Source of the DNA: Candidatus Bathyarchaeota archaeon A05DMB-4
GTDB lineage: Archaea; Thermoproteota; Bathyarchaeia; Bathyarchaeales; SOJC01
NCBI GenBank assembly: GCA_019685575.1
Contig: JABFQO010000008.1
Coordinates: 25,543-89,542, forward strand
Direction of reading: 5' to 3'
Length of the DNA: 64,000 nt
Part shown: in pieces, positions 1 through 8,469 of the stretch
Numbering within the stretch: position 1 is the first letter of the stretch
Layout: each line of letters begins with the position of its first letter
Made by a program: the position numbers and the translations under genes
The notes under the pieces: model-generated
What the model was told of the DNA's origin: nothing
Databases searched by the model: none
Seen by the model: only the letters and a program-made list of their open reading frames with translations

Positions 1-1438
1 CCACAGTCGTTCTTTCAAGATTACACTTACATTCAGTTGACAACCAAGCCCCACGCCACTTTCACGTATGCACCTAGCATAATACTCTTCAACAAACCTG
101 TAACGTTCAACGCTCCGCAAGCTACGACCTCGACGGCGCCATAGTTAGTTACGAATGGGATCTGGGTGATTCCACAATCAAGACGGGAATGATAATCACG
201 CATACTTACGTGGAGCTTGGAAATTTCACGGTTACGCTTACGGTTACGGATGATGACGGGTTAATCGATACCGTGTCCATGAATATTACGGTAAAGAATA
301 GTCCTCCCATAGCCAACTTCACTTTTTCTCCGCTTGCGCCGGTAGTAGGCGAACTCGTAACCTTTAATGGTTCGCTGTCGTCGCCTGAAGGAGGTGTTAT
401 AGTTGGTTATTATTGGGATTTTGGCGATGGCGCCAACAGCACGGGCGCCATAGTGTCGCATGCGTATGGGTATTCGGATACTTTCAACGTGACGCTTACG
501 GTTTTAGACAGTGAAGGATTGAACGACACTTTGGTAAAACAAGTAACAGTTTACACGCGAAACATAGCCATCATCAGCCTCACCCCCTCCACGAGCAAGG
601 CGTACGCGGGACAAGTAGTAACCATAAGTGTGGGCGTCAGAAACTTCGGAAACGAGCCGCAAACGTTCAACGTCACCGCATACTATGGAGGCGACAACGT
701 CACGATAGAAACAAAACGAGTCAGCCTCGAACCTTTCGAGACGACGACAGTGGTCTTCAACTGGAACACGTCAGGCCTCGTCTACAAGATTTCCTATTCG
801 CTGAAAGCCGAAGCCACTATTCTGCCGCTGGAAACGGACGTCACAGACAACATTTTAGTCAACAGCACGGTTAGGATTAATCTGTTAGGCGACGCGAACA
901 ACGACGGCGTCGTTAACATTAAAGACGCAACTTTGCTTGGCATATCTTGGCTTGCGAGGGAGGGAAGTCCTAGCTACAACGAAGATGCAGATTTTAACCG
1001 CGACAAAATAATAAACATTAAGGACGCCACGTTGCTTGGGGCTCATTGGGGAGAGAGGCAGAACCAACGTTTGTGGTGTCGCATGTTGTTTCGTGGGGTG
1101 GACAAGATTATCGTGTTTTTTCTAAAAGCAATTGCACTGTTTCTGACGTTTCGTATAATGGCATGTTTAAACGCATCAGTTTCAATGTGTCAGGGCCTAA
1201 GGGGATAGGAGGATATTTTGAGATGACGATTCCTAACAGTCTCATGTCTGGGCCATTCACCGTGGTTATTGACGGTTCGCCAGTGTCGTTTCTCATATTG
1301 AACCCGAACTTTTACAATTTCACGATAAGAGCCGTCTTCACCCTAAGCACACATCAAGTGCAAATCAGCGGCTACGTGCCGCCGTTGCTTTCGGCTTTAC
1401 AGTTTTCCTTTAACACGGATGGCATAGATAGCCGTTAA
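1..1438 (+). pseudogene. PKD-repeat/dockerin surface protein, 5' partial and frameshifted
   Basis: This is an extracellular or surface protein cut by the left edge. Read in three successive frames it gives PKD-type Ig-like domains (signatures ending FGDG and a changed LGDS), a CARDB-like domain, a dockerin-like pair of calcium loops (GDANNDGVVNIKD and DADFNRDKIINIKD, about 887-1035) and a C-terminal beta domain related to the end of the NosD-like protein at 28303-30177. The frame changes near base 114, where one missing base in gctccgcaagc breaks the expected FNASxSYDxDG motif, and again near 1048-1062, after GAHWGE. The tail lacks the usual membrane anchor and overlaps the converging ABC permease gene by 42 bp. 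It is either a decaying gene or a gene with assembly indels. Such domains usually bind proteins or sugars outside the cell. Confidence 0.8.
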
Positions 1439-2176
1439 GTATGCCACGAGACCGAGAACCGCCAAGGGAATGCTTGACAGCAGAAGAGTTACCAAAGCCC
1501 AAGGCTGGATGGGAGCCCCTGCAAAAGCATACTGCCGCATGGCTTCGGCGGCTTGGCTAAGTGGATTGGCAGAAACAACTGCAACCATGAACGAGGGAAG
1601 GTATTGTTTAACCACATCGATGGGATAGAAAACCGTGCTGAAAGCTAGCAGTAATACTTGGACGATTTGTTGATAGGCAAAATAGTATTCGCCGTGGGTT
1701 GATGCTAATGACGCAAGCGAGGCGGCGATGCCTGCCAACCCCATGGCTAGGACGAAGAGGAACGGTAACAAGATAAGCGTATTCCATATGGCTTGAGCGG
1801 GAAGAACAACCAAAGCTATTAACAGAAGCGAACCTGAGTAAACCATGGCTGCGGATCCTCCTGCCAGTAGGTATGCGATGACGATGCCTTCGTTGCTAAT
1901 AGGCAGGGCAAGGTAATATTGGAGCATTCCTTCGCGGATTGCCAGCCAGATGCGTCTTCCTGTGTCGAGTGCGGCGACGAATAACCCCATAATTACGACG
2001 CCGGGAACGAAGAATTGGAAGTAGTTTATTTCGGTTATTAATCTTCCATAAACCAGTGCGACGATGAGCATGTCTGAAAGGTTTAGGCTTAGGAGCACCG
2101 CCATGAGCCACTTGGTTCTAAAGAAGTAGGAGAAATCGTTTCTCGCTACCCGTAGTATCAACCATAACTCGGTCAT
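1397..2176 (-). CDS. ABC-2 type transporter permease
   Basis: This 259-residue integral membrane protein has about six hydrophobic helices and the ABC-2 permease layout: a cytoplasmic amphipathic N-terminus, then helices around residues 25-45, 55-75, 105-130, 140-165, 175-195 and 230-250. It is the last gene of a three-gene operon (ATPase, permease, permease). Its ATG overlaps the stop of the upstream permease by four bases (ATGA), so the two are probably translationally coupled. The pair should form an exporter for a drug, lipid, peptide or polysaccharide; the substrate cannot be read from sequence. The 3' end overlaps the converging broken PKD gene. Confidence 0.85.
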   Translation of the reverse strand: MTELWLILRVARNDFSYFFRTKWLMAVLLSLNLSDMLIVALVYGRLITEINYFQFFVPGVVIMGLFVAALDTGRRIWLAIREGMLQYYLALPISNEGIVIAYLLAGGSAAMVYSGSLLLIALVVLPAQAIWNTLILLPFLFVLAMGLAGIAASLASLASTHGEYYFAYQQIVQVLLLAFSTVFYPIDVVKQYLPSFMVAVVSANPLSQAAEAMRQYAFAGAPIQPWALVTLLLSSIPLAVLGLVAYLTAIYAIRVKGKL

Positions 2177-2943
2177 CCGGCTTTCACTCCTTCCACCAAC
2201 CTTTGCAGAAGCATGAGACCCAAGCCTAATGTGCTCACTGCCAAAGCGATAAGAACAGCCACTGCTATGTTGGGGTCTAAGAGTATGTTGGGGTCAAAGC
2301 CTAAAATGAGACGAACCAAGTCTGCACCGTAGGTTAATGGACTGAAAAAAGCTGCAGTAGCGTAGCCAGGCGGCAAAAATATGAGCGGGTAAAGTACGGT
2401 GCTGAAGCGAATTATGAGGCTACTTAATCCCACGGTAATCGCCGAATACACGTCTGCAGATTTGAAGGCGATGAATGACAAGCCCAGCATTACGCCAGTT
2501 ACGCCGAAACCGAGACAAAAGAGTGTCACGAGGGCAGCGACAATTGATATGATGTTTAGGTTTCCGATTAACGCCAAAGTAATCGCGAACGGGACAGAAA
2601 GCATCAGTATCAGTTCAACTCCGCCTTGTATGGCCATGGAGAGGAATAATTTTGTACGTGAAATCGGCAGGCTAAGCAAGTATGGCAATCGTCCTTCATG
2701 AGCATCTTCTACAAAGTGGCGGCCCGTGTGCGATCCAATGTCGTAGGTCATCATCACGATGAAACCCACAGCGTAGAATTGCTGATAATTAGCGCTAAGT
2801 TGTGGAGCGGTTACGAGTTGCGAGATGAGGGCGCCGTATATGGTGAGTTGTATAATGAAAGTTAACCATTCCAGCATTATCCACACTGGCGGCGTAAGTT
2901 CGAGTTTAAGGTCGAACCATACCAGACGGATTACGTTACGCGT
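2173..2943 (-). CDS. ABC-2 type transporter permease, probable ACG start
   Basis: This is the second permease of the exporter, with about six membrane helices. The first ordinary start codon in frame is GTG at 2886, but it would remove a typical amphipathic N-terminus that the open frame encodes just upstream (NVIRLVWFDLKLELTPP). The frame reaches an ACG at 2943-2941, placed nine bases after a GGAGG Shine-Dalgarno sequence inside the end of the ATPase gene. Starting there gives 256 residues, matching its 259-residue partner. ACG initiation is an inference; an ATG misread as ACG would look the same. The gene overlaps the ATPase gene by eight bases and the next permease by four. Confidence 0.82.
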   Translation of the reverse strand, partial: TRNVIRLVWFDLKLELTPPVWIMLEWLTFIIQLTIYGALISQLVTAPQLSANYQQFYAVGFIVMMTYDIGSHTGRHFVEDAHEGRLPYLLSLPISRTKLFLSMAIQGGVELILMLSVPFAITLALIGNLNIISIVAALVTLFCLGFGVTGVMLGLSFIAFKSADVYSAITVGLSSLIIRFSTVLYPLIFLPPGYATAAFFSPLTYGADLVRLILGFDPNILLDPNIAVAVLIALAVSTLGLGLMLLQRLVEGVKAG

Positions 2944-3898
2944 TTTTAGGCGCCTCCAGCGCTTTTCCTGTGAAGTGCAAGAATACGTCGTCCAAGGAGG
3001 GTTCAGTTACTTTCACTGAAAGCAAGCGGGCTTTTCTTTCGAAGCAAAGGTTTGTCATCTTGGGCACCCATGCTTCGGCCATTGAGACGTGGACTTTGTA
3101 CCGATTTTCTCCGGTGTTGACGAGGTTCACGGTGCCTTTTATTTGTTTTAGTTCTTCTTGAAGTCTGGCGCTGTCGGGTCCGGGTTCCAGTTCCAGTTCA
3201 ACGATGTCGCCGCCTGCAATTTTATCCTTCAAGTTCTTGACGGTGTCGCAGACGATGCTTCTGCCCTGGTCAAGTATCGTAACTCTGTCGGCCAAGTATT
3301 CGGCTTCGCGGACTTCGTTTGTGGCAACTAGGATGGTTGAGCCTTCATCTCTGAGTCTGAGGATTTGTTCCCAGATTTCTCGTTTACCCCGCAAGTCCAC
3401 TTGGCTACTCGGTTCATCGAATATGGCGAACTTTGGACGTTGAATTAAAACTTTGGCTGTTTCCAAGCGTTTTGCTTGTCCGCCCGACAGGTGCATGAAG
3501 AGTTTGTTGCGGTCGTCCCACAGTTCAAGGGCTTTAAGGATTTCTTCTATCTCAACGTCTCGCTTGGCTTTCGGGACTCCACAGACGGCGGCGTGGAAGC
3601 GAAGGATGTCGGCGGGTTTATGTCTCCAGAAGCCTCTCGCCTCCTGAAACGCTATGCCGAGAACCTTGCGGACTTGGGTTGGTTGTTTTGTCACATCGAT
3701 GCCCAACACTTTGGCGGTGCCGCTTGTGGGCTTTAAAACCGTGGCAAGAATCATGAGAAGCGTGGTTTTCCCTGAGCCGTTAGGTCCGAGCAACACCATG
3801 ATTTCGCCATAGTTTATGGTGAAGTCGAGACCTTTCAGTGCCAAAGTCTTCTTGCCGTAACGTTTAGTTAAGTTCTTGGTCTCGACAGCGTAAGACGT
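2936..3898 (-). CDS. ABC transporter ATP-binding protein, probable ACG start
   Basis: ATP-hydrolysing subunit of the exporter formed with the two downstream ABC-2 permeases. Numbered from 3898 it has Walker A GPNGSGKTT (38-46), the signature LSGGQ (137-141) and Walker B FAIFDEPSS (157-165), followed by a C-terminal extension common in drug and lipid exporters. The only ordinary start in frame is TTG at 3844, which would delete the first strand of the nucleotide-binding fold (YAVETKNLTKRYGKKT). The frame continues to an ACG at 3898-3896, eight bases after a strong GGAGG(GG); a TAA closes the frame just beyond. A TATA-like element lies at about 3947-3958. The 320-residue product is normal for the family. 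Confidence 0.85.
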   Translation of the reverse strand, partial: TSYAVETKNLTKRYGKKTLALKGLDFTINYGEIMVLLGPNGSGKTTLLMILATVLKPTSGTAKVLGIDVTKQPTQVRKVLGIAFQEARGFWRHKPADILRFHAAVCGVPKAKRDVEIEEILKALELWDDRNKLFMHLSGGQAKRLETAKVLIQRPKFAIFDEPSSQVDLRGKREIWEQILRLRDEGSTILVATNEVREAEYLADRVTILDQGRSIVCDTVKNLKDKIAGGDIVELELEPGPDSARLQEELKQIKGTVNLVNTGENRYKVHVSMAEAWVPKMTNLCFERKARLLSVKVTEPSLDDVFLHFTGKALEAPKNA

Positions 3899-3994
3899 GC
3901 TTTACCCCTCCGTATGGAAACGTAAACCTCACTACACCACGACGAACAAATATAAAAACGATATGCACACAGCCTTGTGCATGGAAAAACGCGT

Positions 3995-4522
3995 CTACTC
4001 TAACGCTAGGCGGACTAACGGAAAATCTTCATCATCGCTTTTTATCTTGAACCCGTTTTTCAAATAGAAACCCAAAGGTCCAGACGGGTTTTCTGGAGAA
4101 GTTTTTCGGGCAAAGGTTTCTACGGCTTTGAACTCTTGCTGCCTTAGTTGTTTGATTCCTGTTTTGAGGATTAGTGTGCCGACGCCTTTCCTTTGGTTTT
4201 CTTTATTTGGGACGTATAGGCATGCTAAGAAAGCCGCGTCTTCGCTCGGCAGTCCAGACGGGTATTCCTTCACATTCGGAAAATACTTCGCGGGAGCACA
4301 TTGAACAAACCCTACAGCCGTGTTGTCTTGGTAGGCGATAAAGCCGCCGCTGCAACCTGTTTCCAGTTTCATCCGTATGAACCACTCTAGCCGTTTCTTT
4401 TCCTTCTCTTCTCTCAGATTTTTCCCCGTAAATTTATCCATGGTTTGCCAATAAAAACAGCGTTTACACTCCTTCGGCATGTCTTTGAAGTTTTTCCTGT
4501 TCACGGCTACAAGTTTTAGCAT
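3995..4522 (-). CDS. GNAT family N-acetyltransferase
   Basis: A 175-residue protein with the GCN5-related acetyltransferase fold. The acetyl-CoA pyrophosphate-binding loop is RKGVGTLIL near residues 112-120, after the strand FLACLYVP, and the late motif GFYLKNGFK lies near 152-160. The N-terminus has a conserved Cys pair (CKRCFYW, about 19-25). Some archaeal GNATs begin this way, but the role is unknown. The substrate cannot be inferred. The gene follows the GyrI-like gene on the same strand with a 23-bp gap and may be cotranscribed with it. Confidence 0.8.
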   Translation of the reverse strand: MLKLVAVNRKNFKDMPKECKRCFYWQTMDKFTGKNLREEKEKKRLEWFIRMKLETGCSGGFIAYQDNTAVGFVQCAPAKYFPNVKEYPSGLPSEDAAFLACLYVPNKENQRKGVGTLILKTGIKQLRQQEFKAVETFARKTSPENPSGPLGFYLKNGFKIKSDDEDFPLVRLALE

Positions 4523-4545
4523 ACGGTGTCAACTGAGAAATTTTG

Positions 4546-5004
4546 TTATTTTTTCTTCACTGGAAGCTGGATTTCTGTGAGGAGTTCGTTTTCTGGAACT
4601 GTGGCTGGGTCGTTTAGGTAGATTTCTATGGGGCATCCCTTTAGGACGTAGCCATGCTTACGGGCGTACTGAAACAGCGCAGAGTAGGCTGGTCCAACTT
4701 CTCGGTACGGTCCCCTATGCGTAGTGTAAAGTACTTCTTGCACAGGAATTTTCTTGATTTCTATCCTACCCTCGGGCTTTGCTTCGGCTTCGAAGGGAAA
4801 ACCCACCTCGCTCCTTAGTTTTTGCGCGGGCACTTCTTCGGGGTTGTCGTAGAACCATCCGAACGGGGGTCCCGTGATGCAGAGTTGTTTTTGCGTTATC
4901 CATTTTGCAATTTCATTATAAAGCCGTCCAGCGTCTGAATACGGTCCTACGTGTTTTATTATGGCGGCTTGGAAGGATTCGTTTTTCTTTAATTTAATTT
5001 CCAT
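4546..5004 (-). CDS. GyrI-like / AraC effector-binding domain protein
   Basis: A 152-residue single-domain protein of the GyrI-like small-molecule-binding (SOUL/effector-binding) family. Two similar halves are visible, each with a strand, then a HxGPY motif, then a helix: KHVGPYSDAGRLYNEIAKW (18-36) and THRGPYREVGPAYSALFQY (about 94-112), followed by an acidic strand with DPATVP near the end. The fold binds hydrophobic or cationic small molecules and is often fused to AraC or MerR DNA-binding domains, which are absent here. A ligand-sensing or hydrolase role is possible but not shown. Confidence 0.82.
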   Translation of the reverse strand: MEIKLKKNESFQAAIIKHVGPYSDAGRLYNEIAKWITQKQLCITGPPFGWFYDNPEEVPAQKLRSEVGFPFEAEAKPEGRIEIKKIPVQEVLYTTHRGPYREVGPAYSALFQYARKHGYVLKGCPIEIYLNDPATVPENELLTEIQLPVKKK

Positions 5005-5121
5005 GAGAAAACCGTCCGAGGTTAACCTTTCCGTGTTATTGTTACTTATAGTTTTTCATGCGTCTCGAAAGTTTTATAGTGCTCCTTAGCGTAACTATGT
5101 TTTCTTTCAATAAAAATAAAA

Positions 5122-6435
5122 ATGGTGAAAAACATGGCGAATAAGAAAGTGGCGATTGTTGCTGGTGCTATTTCGCGGTTTGACAATCCGCGGCATACTT
5201 TGCAGGAGGAGATGTGCGCCGAAGCGGTGCGGATGATTTTGGATGATTTGCCGAACTTGGATTTGGGCACTTGGGTGAAGGAGCAGGACACGGCGGCGTG
5301 TTACTCGTATTTCAGCGACATTCTGGAACAGCAGCAGTGTATGCATTGGATTATCAATGATTATTTGGGTTTGAGTGGTCTGCCTCAGTATCGTGTGGAG
5401 TCGGGCGGTGCAACGCCGATTGACGCAGTTGTGAACGCGGCTTTGTGGATTCGTTCGGGCTTGTTCAAGCAGGTGCTGGTGGTTGGTTGGGAGAAGATGA
5501 ACGAGTTGCACATTCAGAAGGTCAACGAGGCTATTGCGATTGCGGGTGATACGGATTGGGATTTTGTCTCGGGCTTTACTTACAATGCTTTCTATGCGAC
5601 GTTGGAAACGCGGCGTATGCACGTGTTCGGTGAAACTGAGGAGGATTTAGCCGAGGTTGCAGTTATGACGCATAACAATTCGTTGGACAACCCTTATGCG
5701 CAGTGGCCGGCTCAGCATGGGTTTGGTAAGATTACGGTGGACGACGTGTATAAGAGTCGTTTGATTAGTTGGCCTTACAGGCTTTACGAGTGTGCGATGA
5801 CGAGTGAAGGCGCCAGTGCCTTGTTGCTTACGGATGCGGAGACGGCGCGGAAGTATACGGACACGCCTGTTTGGATTAGCGGCGTTGGCTTCGGCAGCGA
5901 CACTATGCGTCCAGGTGACCGCCCTGATAACCCAGCGTGGAAAGGACTGTTTCCTGAGGATGAGAAGCTTTGGCCAGGGCATGTTGAGCGTCCGTTGTCG
6001 CCTTATCCTGATTTGACGAACTTTGGTGCGTTCCGTACGGCTGCAAGGTTGGCTTACAAGGATGCGGGTATTCGGAATCCGCGCAAGGAGATTGACATGG
6101 TGATGGTGTTCGACCCGTATGCTGGTGTTGTGTTGGCGGGCTTGGAGGACATGGACTTTTGCAAGCGTGGCGAGGGAATGAAACTGCTTCGTGAGGGTGT
6201 GATTCAGCCTTGGGGTGATTTGCCGTGTCAGTTTAGCGGTTCTTTGACGGCGCAGGGTCACGCGGTGGGCTCCACGAGTATCGCTGAGGTGGTTCAAGTA
6301 TACTGGCAGTTGAGTCAGCAGATTGGCAAAAAGTGGGGTGCACCGAAGCGTCAGATGAGCAAGGCGAGACGAGGCTTGATTCAAGGGCACGGCGGCACGG
6401 GCTGTCAAGCCGGCGTGGTGATTTTGGAGAGGTGA
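5122..6435 (+). CDS. Thiolase-family protein lacking the nucleophilic cysteine
   Basis: A 437-residue thiolase-fold protein. The N-terminal half has the usual core ending VLVVGWEKM (about 113-121), and the C-terminal half carries GHAVGSTS (catalytic His of the GHxxG motif) and GTGCQAGVV near the end. At the nucleophile position the family reads RVExACASG; here it is RVESGGATPIDA (about 92-103), so the reactive Cys is Gly. Archaeal thiolases pair with a DUF35 protein, as in the acetoacetyl-CoA thiolase/HMG-CoA synthase complex of the mevalonate pathway, and DUF35 follows eight bases downstream. No HMG-CoA synthase gene is next to it. It may be a non-catalytic or lipid-transfer type partner. 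Start at 5122, or the internal ATG at 5134. Confidence 0.88.
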   Translation: MVKNMANKKVAIVAGAISRFDNPRHTLQEEMCAEAVRMILDDLPNLDLGTWVKEQDTAACYSYFSDILEQQQCMHWIINDYLGLSGLPQYRVESGGATPIDAVVNAALWIRSGLFKQVLVVGWEKMNELHIQKVNEAIAIAGDTDWDFVSGFTYNAFYATLETRRMHVFGETEEDLAEVAVMTHNNSLDNPYAQWPAQHGFGKITVDDVYKSRLISWPYRLYECAMTSEGASALLLTDAETARKYTDTPVWISGVGFGSDTMRPGDRPDNPAWKGLFPEDEKLWPGHVERPLSPYPDLTNFGAFRTAARLAYKDAGIRNPRKEIDMVMVFDPYAGVVLAGLEDMDFCKRGEGMKLLREGVIQPWGDLPCQFSGSLTAQGHAVGSTSIAEVVQVYWQLSQQIGKKWGAPKRQMSKARRGLIQGHGGTGCQAGVVILER

Positions 6436-6442
6436 GATAAGA

Positions 6443-7147
6443 ATGGTCAAGATGGAGCAGCCTGGTCCTGAGAAGGTGATTAAACAGTCGGCGTACGATG
6501 AGAAGTGGTGGAACGATTGGGTCATGAAGGGTGGCTGGCGGCCTGAAGCTTGGAAGATCATTGAGATGAAGGATGGCCCCACGTTGACTTCGTTGAAGAC
6601 TGAGCGGTTCATGATAATTCATAGACCTCACGCGAACATGTTTAACCACAGTTATGGCAAGGTGTCAAGGTTTTTCGAGGGTTTGCTCGAAGGAAAATTG
6701 ATGGGTACAAAGTGTCCAAAATGTGGGCTGGTGTATTGTCCGCCACGTGCGCATTGCTTTAACCCGAAGTGCCGTTTGGCCGAGACTACTTGGGTGGAAC
6801 TGCCGAAGAAGGGCGTGGTGCACAGCTACACGATTATGGCTATTGCGTGGCCTTCGATGGCGCATCTGCAGCCGTTGGTGGGCGCTATGGTGCGTGTTGA
6901 CGGGACGAATACTTGTTTGCCCATGACGATGCGGGACATCGACCCTGAGAAGGTGAACATCGGGCTCAAGGTGAACATTCACATTAGCAAGGATGCGAAG
7001 GGCGATTTGCTGGACGTGTATGCTACGCCGGCGGAAGAACCGAAGGCGCCGAAACGGACAGAAGCGGAACTGAAACGGTTCAGAGAAGACATGGACAAAA
7101 CACGCGAATGGGTCAAAAAAACCTTCGGAACAAAAACAAACAAATAA
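6443..7147 (+). CDS. DUF35 OB-fold / zinc-ribbon protein (thiolase partner)
   Basis: A 234-residue Zn-ribbon OB-domain protein. After an unusual N-terminal extension of about 75 residues comes the rubredoxin-like ribbon CPKCG (residues 92-96) paired with CFNPKC (about 104-109), then an OB-fold beginning GVVHSYTIM. DUF35 proteins bridge thiolase and acyl-CoA-processing partners and can hold the CoA pantetheine arm. The gene starts eight bases after the thiolase stop with a GAGGTGA ribosome-binding site, so the two should form one complex. The C-terminal 40 residues are charged and helical. Confidence 0.88.
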   Translation: MVKMEQPGPEKVIKQSAYDEKWWNDWVMKGGWRPEAWKIIEMKDGPTLTSLKTERFMIIHRPHANMFNHSYGKVSRFFEGLLEGKLMGTKCPKCGLVYCPPRAHCFNPKCRLAETTWVELPKKGVVHSYTIMAIAWPSMAHLQPLVGAMVRVDGTNTCLPMTMRDIDPEKVNIGLKVNIHISKDAKGDLLDVYATPAEEPKAPKRTEAELKRFREDMDKTREWVKKTFGTKTNK

Positions 7148-7360
7148 CCCCACAAAAACTCTTTTTTTATAATTAATCCACCTTTAACTAAACATCTGTG
7201 CGTTCCATTACACCGGAAGTTTTCGAAGCCATTATGCAAACATTGAACGAAACAGCTAGAGCTATAAAAAAGAACAATGAACGCAGTTTCATCCTCACGT
7301 CCTCTCTTTTTTTGCGTAACACTTCAACGCAAATGTATTTCGGCAAAGACTGAATAACTA

Positions 7361-7390
7361 CACATTGTGCTATGCAGAAACGATACTAGA
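7361..7390 (+). repeat. 30-bp direct repeat, copy 1
   Basis: A perfect 30-bp match, starting cacattgtgctatgcagaaa, to 12841-12870 on the same strand. Both copies are intergenic. In one frame both read HIVLCRNDTR, so they may be remnants of a duplicated gene or mobile element. Confidence 0.85.
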
Positions 7391-7588
7391 GGAGAGAAGC
7401 GTGCCACCCAACACAAGGAGAAGACCGACTCTACAATCCTAAAAAGACAAAAACAACATCCAAATTTCAACATTCTGAACCAGAAATTTGATTTAACTCT
7501 AATAAAAACTAGTCCGCCGCGATGTTCGCATTACAACCACCCCCAACAAAACATGACAACACACCCACAACACATCATACTATCAGAA

Positions 7589-7650
7589 TCATATTTGCGG
7601 TGTATTTGGAGCCTAATAGGATCATATATGGAAGAGGGAGGAGAAAAGCG
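7589..7650 (+). repeat. Dispersed repeat family, copy 1 (forward)
   Basis: One of four copies of an intergenic element whose core reads tcatatttgc, a variable base, then gtatatttgg, a near-palindrome around cctaatagg, catatatggaagaggg and a purine-rich end (gagaagcg). The other copies lie at 11934-11997 and 24030-24094 (reverse) and 49044-49104 (forward). This copy has gagcctaataggatc, one mismatch from the perfect palindrome of copy 2, and lacks the upstream gtgaacc...gttctc extension seen in the others. Confidence 0.85.
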
Positions 7651-7720
7651 AGCGCACAGAGAAAAAACTATTAAGCCCAAAAACATATCCAACAAAGCAA
7701 CTGGGAAAGCAAATTTTACG

Positions 7721-7924
7721 TTATTCTTTAACTTCAATCGCTTGCGTTGGACACGAAGCCACACACGCCATGCACAGAATGCAATCTTGTTTTCGCACAG
7801 GCACTGATTTTTTGCTGTCAGGATACTCGGGCAAATCCTGAAGCTCGAAAACGCTCACCGGGCAAACTTCAACGCAAACGCCGTCACCGTTGCATTTTTT
7901 CCAATCAACCTTAACATCTGGCAT
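7721..7924 (-). CDS. Ferredoxin, 2x[4Fe-4S], Asp-type first cluster
   Basis: A 67-residue electron carrier. The first cluster motif is CNGDGVCVEVCP (residues 11-22): the second ligand position has Asp instead of Cys (CxxDxxCxxxCP), as known for the single-cluster Pyrococcus furiosus ferredoxin. The second motif is a full CILCMACVASCP (48-59). It probably serves the anaerobic oxidoreductases of this organism. The ferritin-like gene lies 32 bp upstream on the same strand, and the two may be cotranscribed. Confidence 0.92.
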   Translation of the reverse strand: MPDVKVDWKKCNGDGVCVEVCPVSVFELQDLPEYPDSKKSVPVRKQDCILCMACVASCPTQAIEVKE

Positions 7925-7956
7925 CCTTCATCAACCTCCATCATTTTTTCTTCGCT

Positions 7957-8436
7957 TTATCCTCCTGGGGCACCATGAAAGGGAACATTCTTCCACAAAA
8001 TGTCCCACCAATCTTCTTCACTAATCGTTTCCTTTTGCACAAGAATTTCCATGACGCTATTTAAAAGCTTATGGTGACGCTGCTCATCAGAAAAAATCGC
8101 CTCCAGAAGCAGCTTAACTTTTTCGTCCTTAACATGGCTCATTACCTCCTCCATACTCAAAATAGCCCTTTCCTCATCGGCAATGTGCTTCTTAACAAAC
8201 TTCAACAACTCATCAAACTCACGCTGAGTAAGCGCAGGCGGAACCGTCGACAAAAGCTCGACAGCAGCCTTATACATCTCCCCGTGCTTCACAGAATCCA
8301 AAGAAATCCCCTTCAATACACCTTTAACTACGGGATTTCTGATCTTCACCAGAGCCTTGTTGATTGACTTCACAATCTTGTTTTCTAAGAAAACTTGCTT
8401 TTCAAAAAACTTTATCGTTTCCTCTTTTGAAAGCAT
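7957..8436 (-). CDS. Ferritin-like / rubrerythrin-like four-helix protein
   Basis: A 159-residue all-helical protein. Likely di-iron ligands are spaced through it: ENK near residue 18, SVKHGEMY near 46-53, HIADEERAI near 83-91 and DEQRHH near 116-121. This is the E...ExxH...E...ExxH pattern of ferritin-like domains. It could store iron or detoxify peroxide in partnership with the downstream ferredoxin, which is inference. I chose ATG 8436 because GAGGAG sits six bases upstream; an ATG at 8460 would add eight residues and hide that site. Confidence 0.75.
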   Translation of the reverse strand: MLSKEETIKFFEKQVFLENKIVKSINKALVKIRNPVVKGVLKGISLDSVKHGEMYKAAVELLSTVPPALTQREFDELLKFVKKHIADEERAILSMEEVMSHVKDEKVKLLLEAIFSDEQRHHKLLNSVMEILVQKETISEEDWWDILWKNVPFHGAPGG

Positions 8437-8469
8437 AAAGCACTCCTCGTGCCTACTCATCCACCAAAA

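Larger units (their letters stand above)
7148..7720 (+). other. 573-bp intergenic region with repeats and possible gene remnant
   Basis: No convincing gene is present. A GTG-initiated frame at 7198-7353 could encode 51 residues with a helical start (ITPEVFEAIMQTLNETARAI) but has no visible ribosome-binding site and no recognised domain. The space holds one copy of a 30-bp repeat (7361-7390) and one copy of the dispersed repeat with a palindromic core (7589-7650). A longer open frame runs through both repeats but its composition is not protein-like. The region separates the DUF35 gene from the converging ferredoxin gene. Confidence 0.5.

Noticed and set aside
5647..6612. A 321-codon open frame antisense to the thiolase and DUF35 genes
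   Set aside because: It is rich in His, Arg and Leu as expected for the complement of a G/T-rich coding strand, with no domain. The sense genes explain the openness.
7367..7807. A 146-codon open frame across the repeats in the intergenic region
   Set aside because: It crosses two dispersed repeats, overlaps the ferredoxin 3' end on the opposite strand, has no ribosome-binding site and low-complexity composition.
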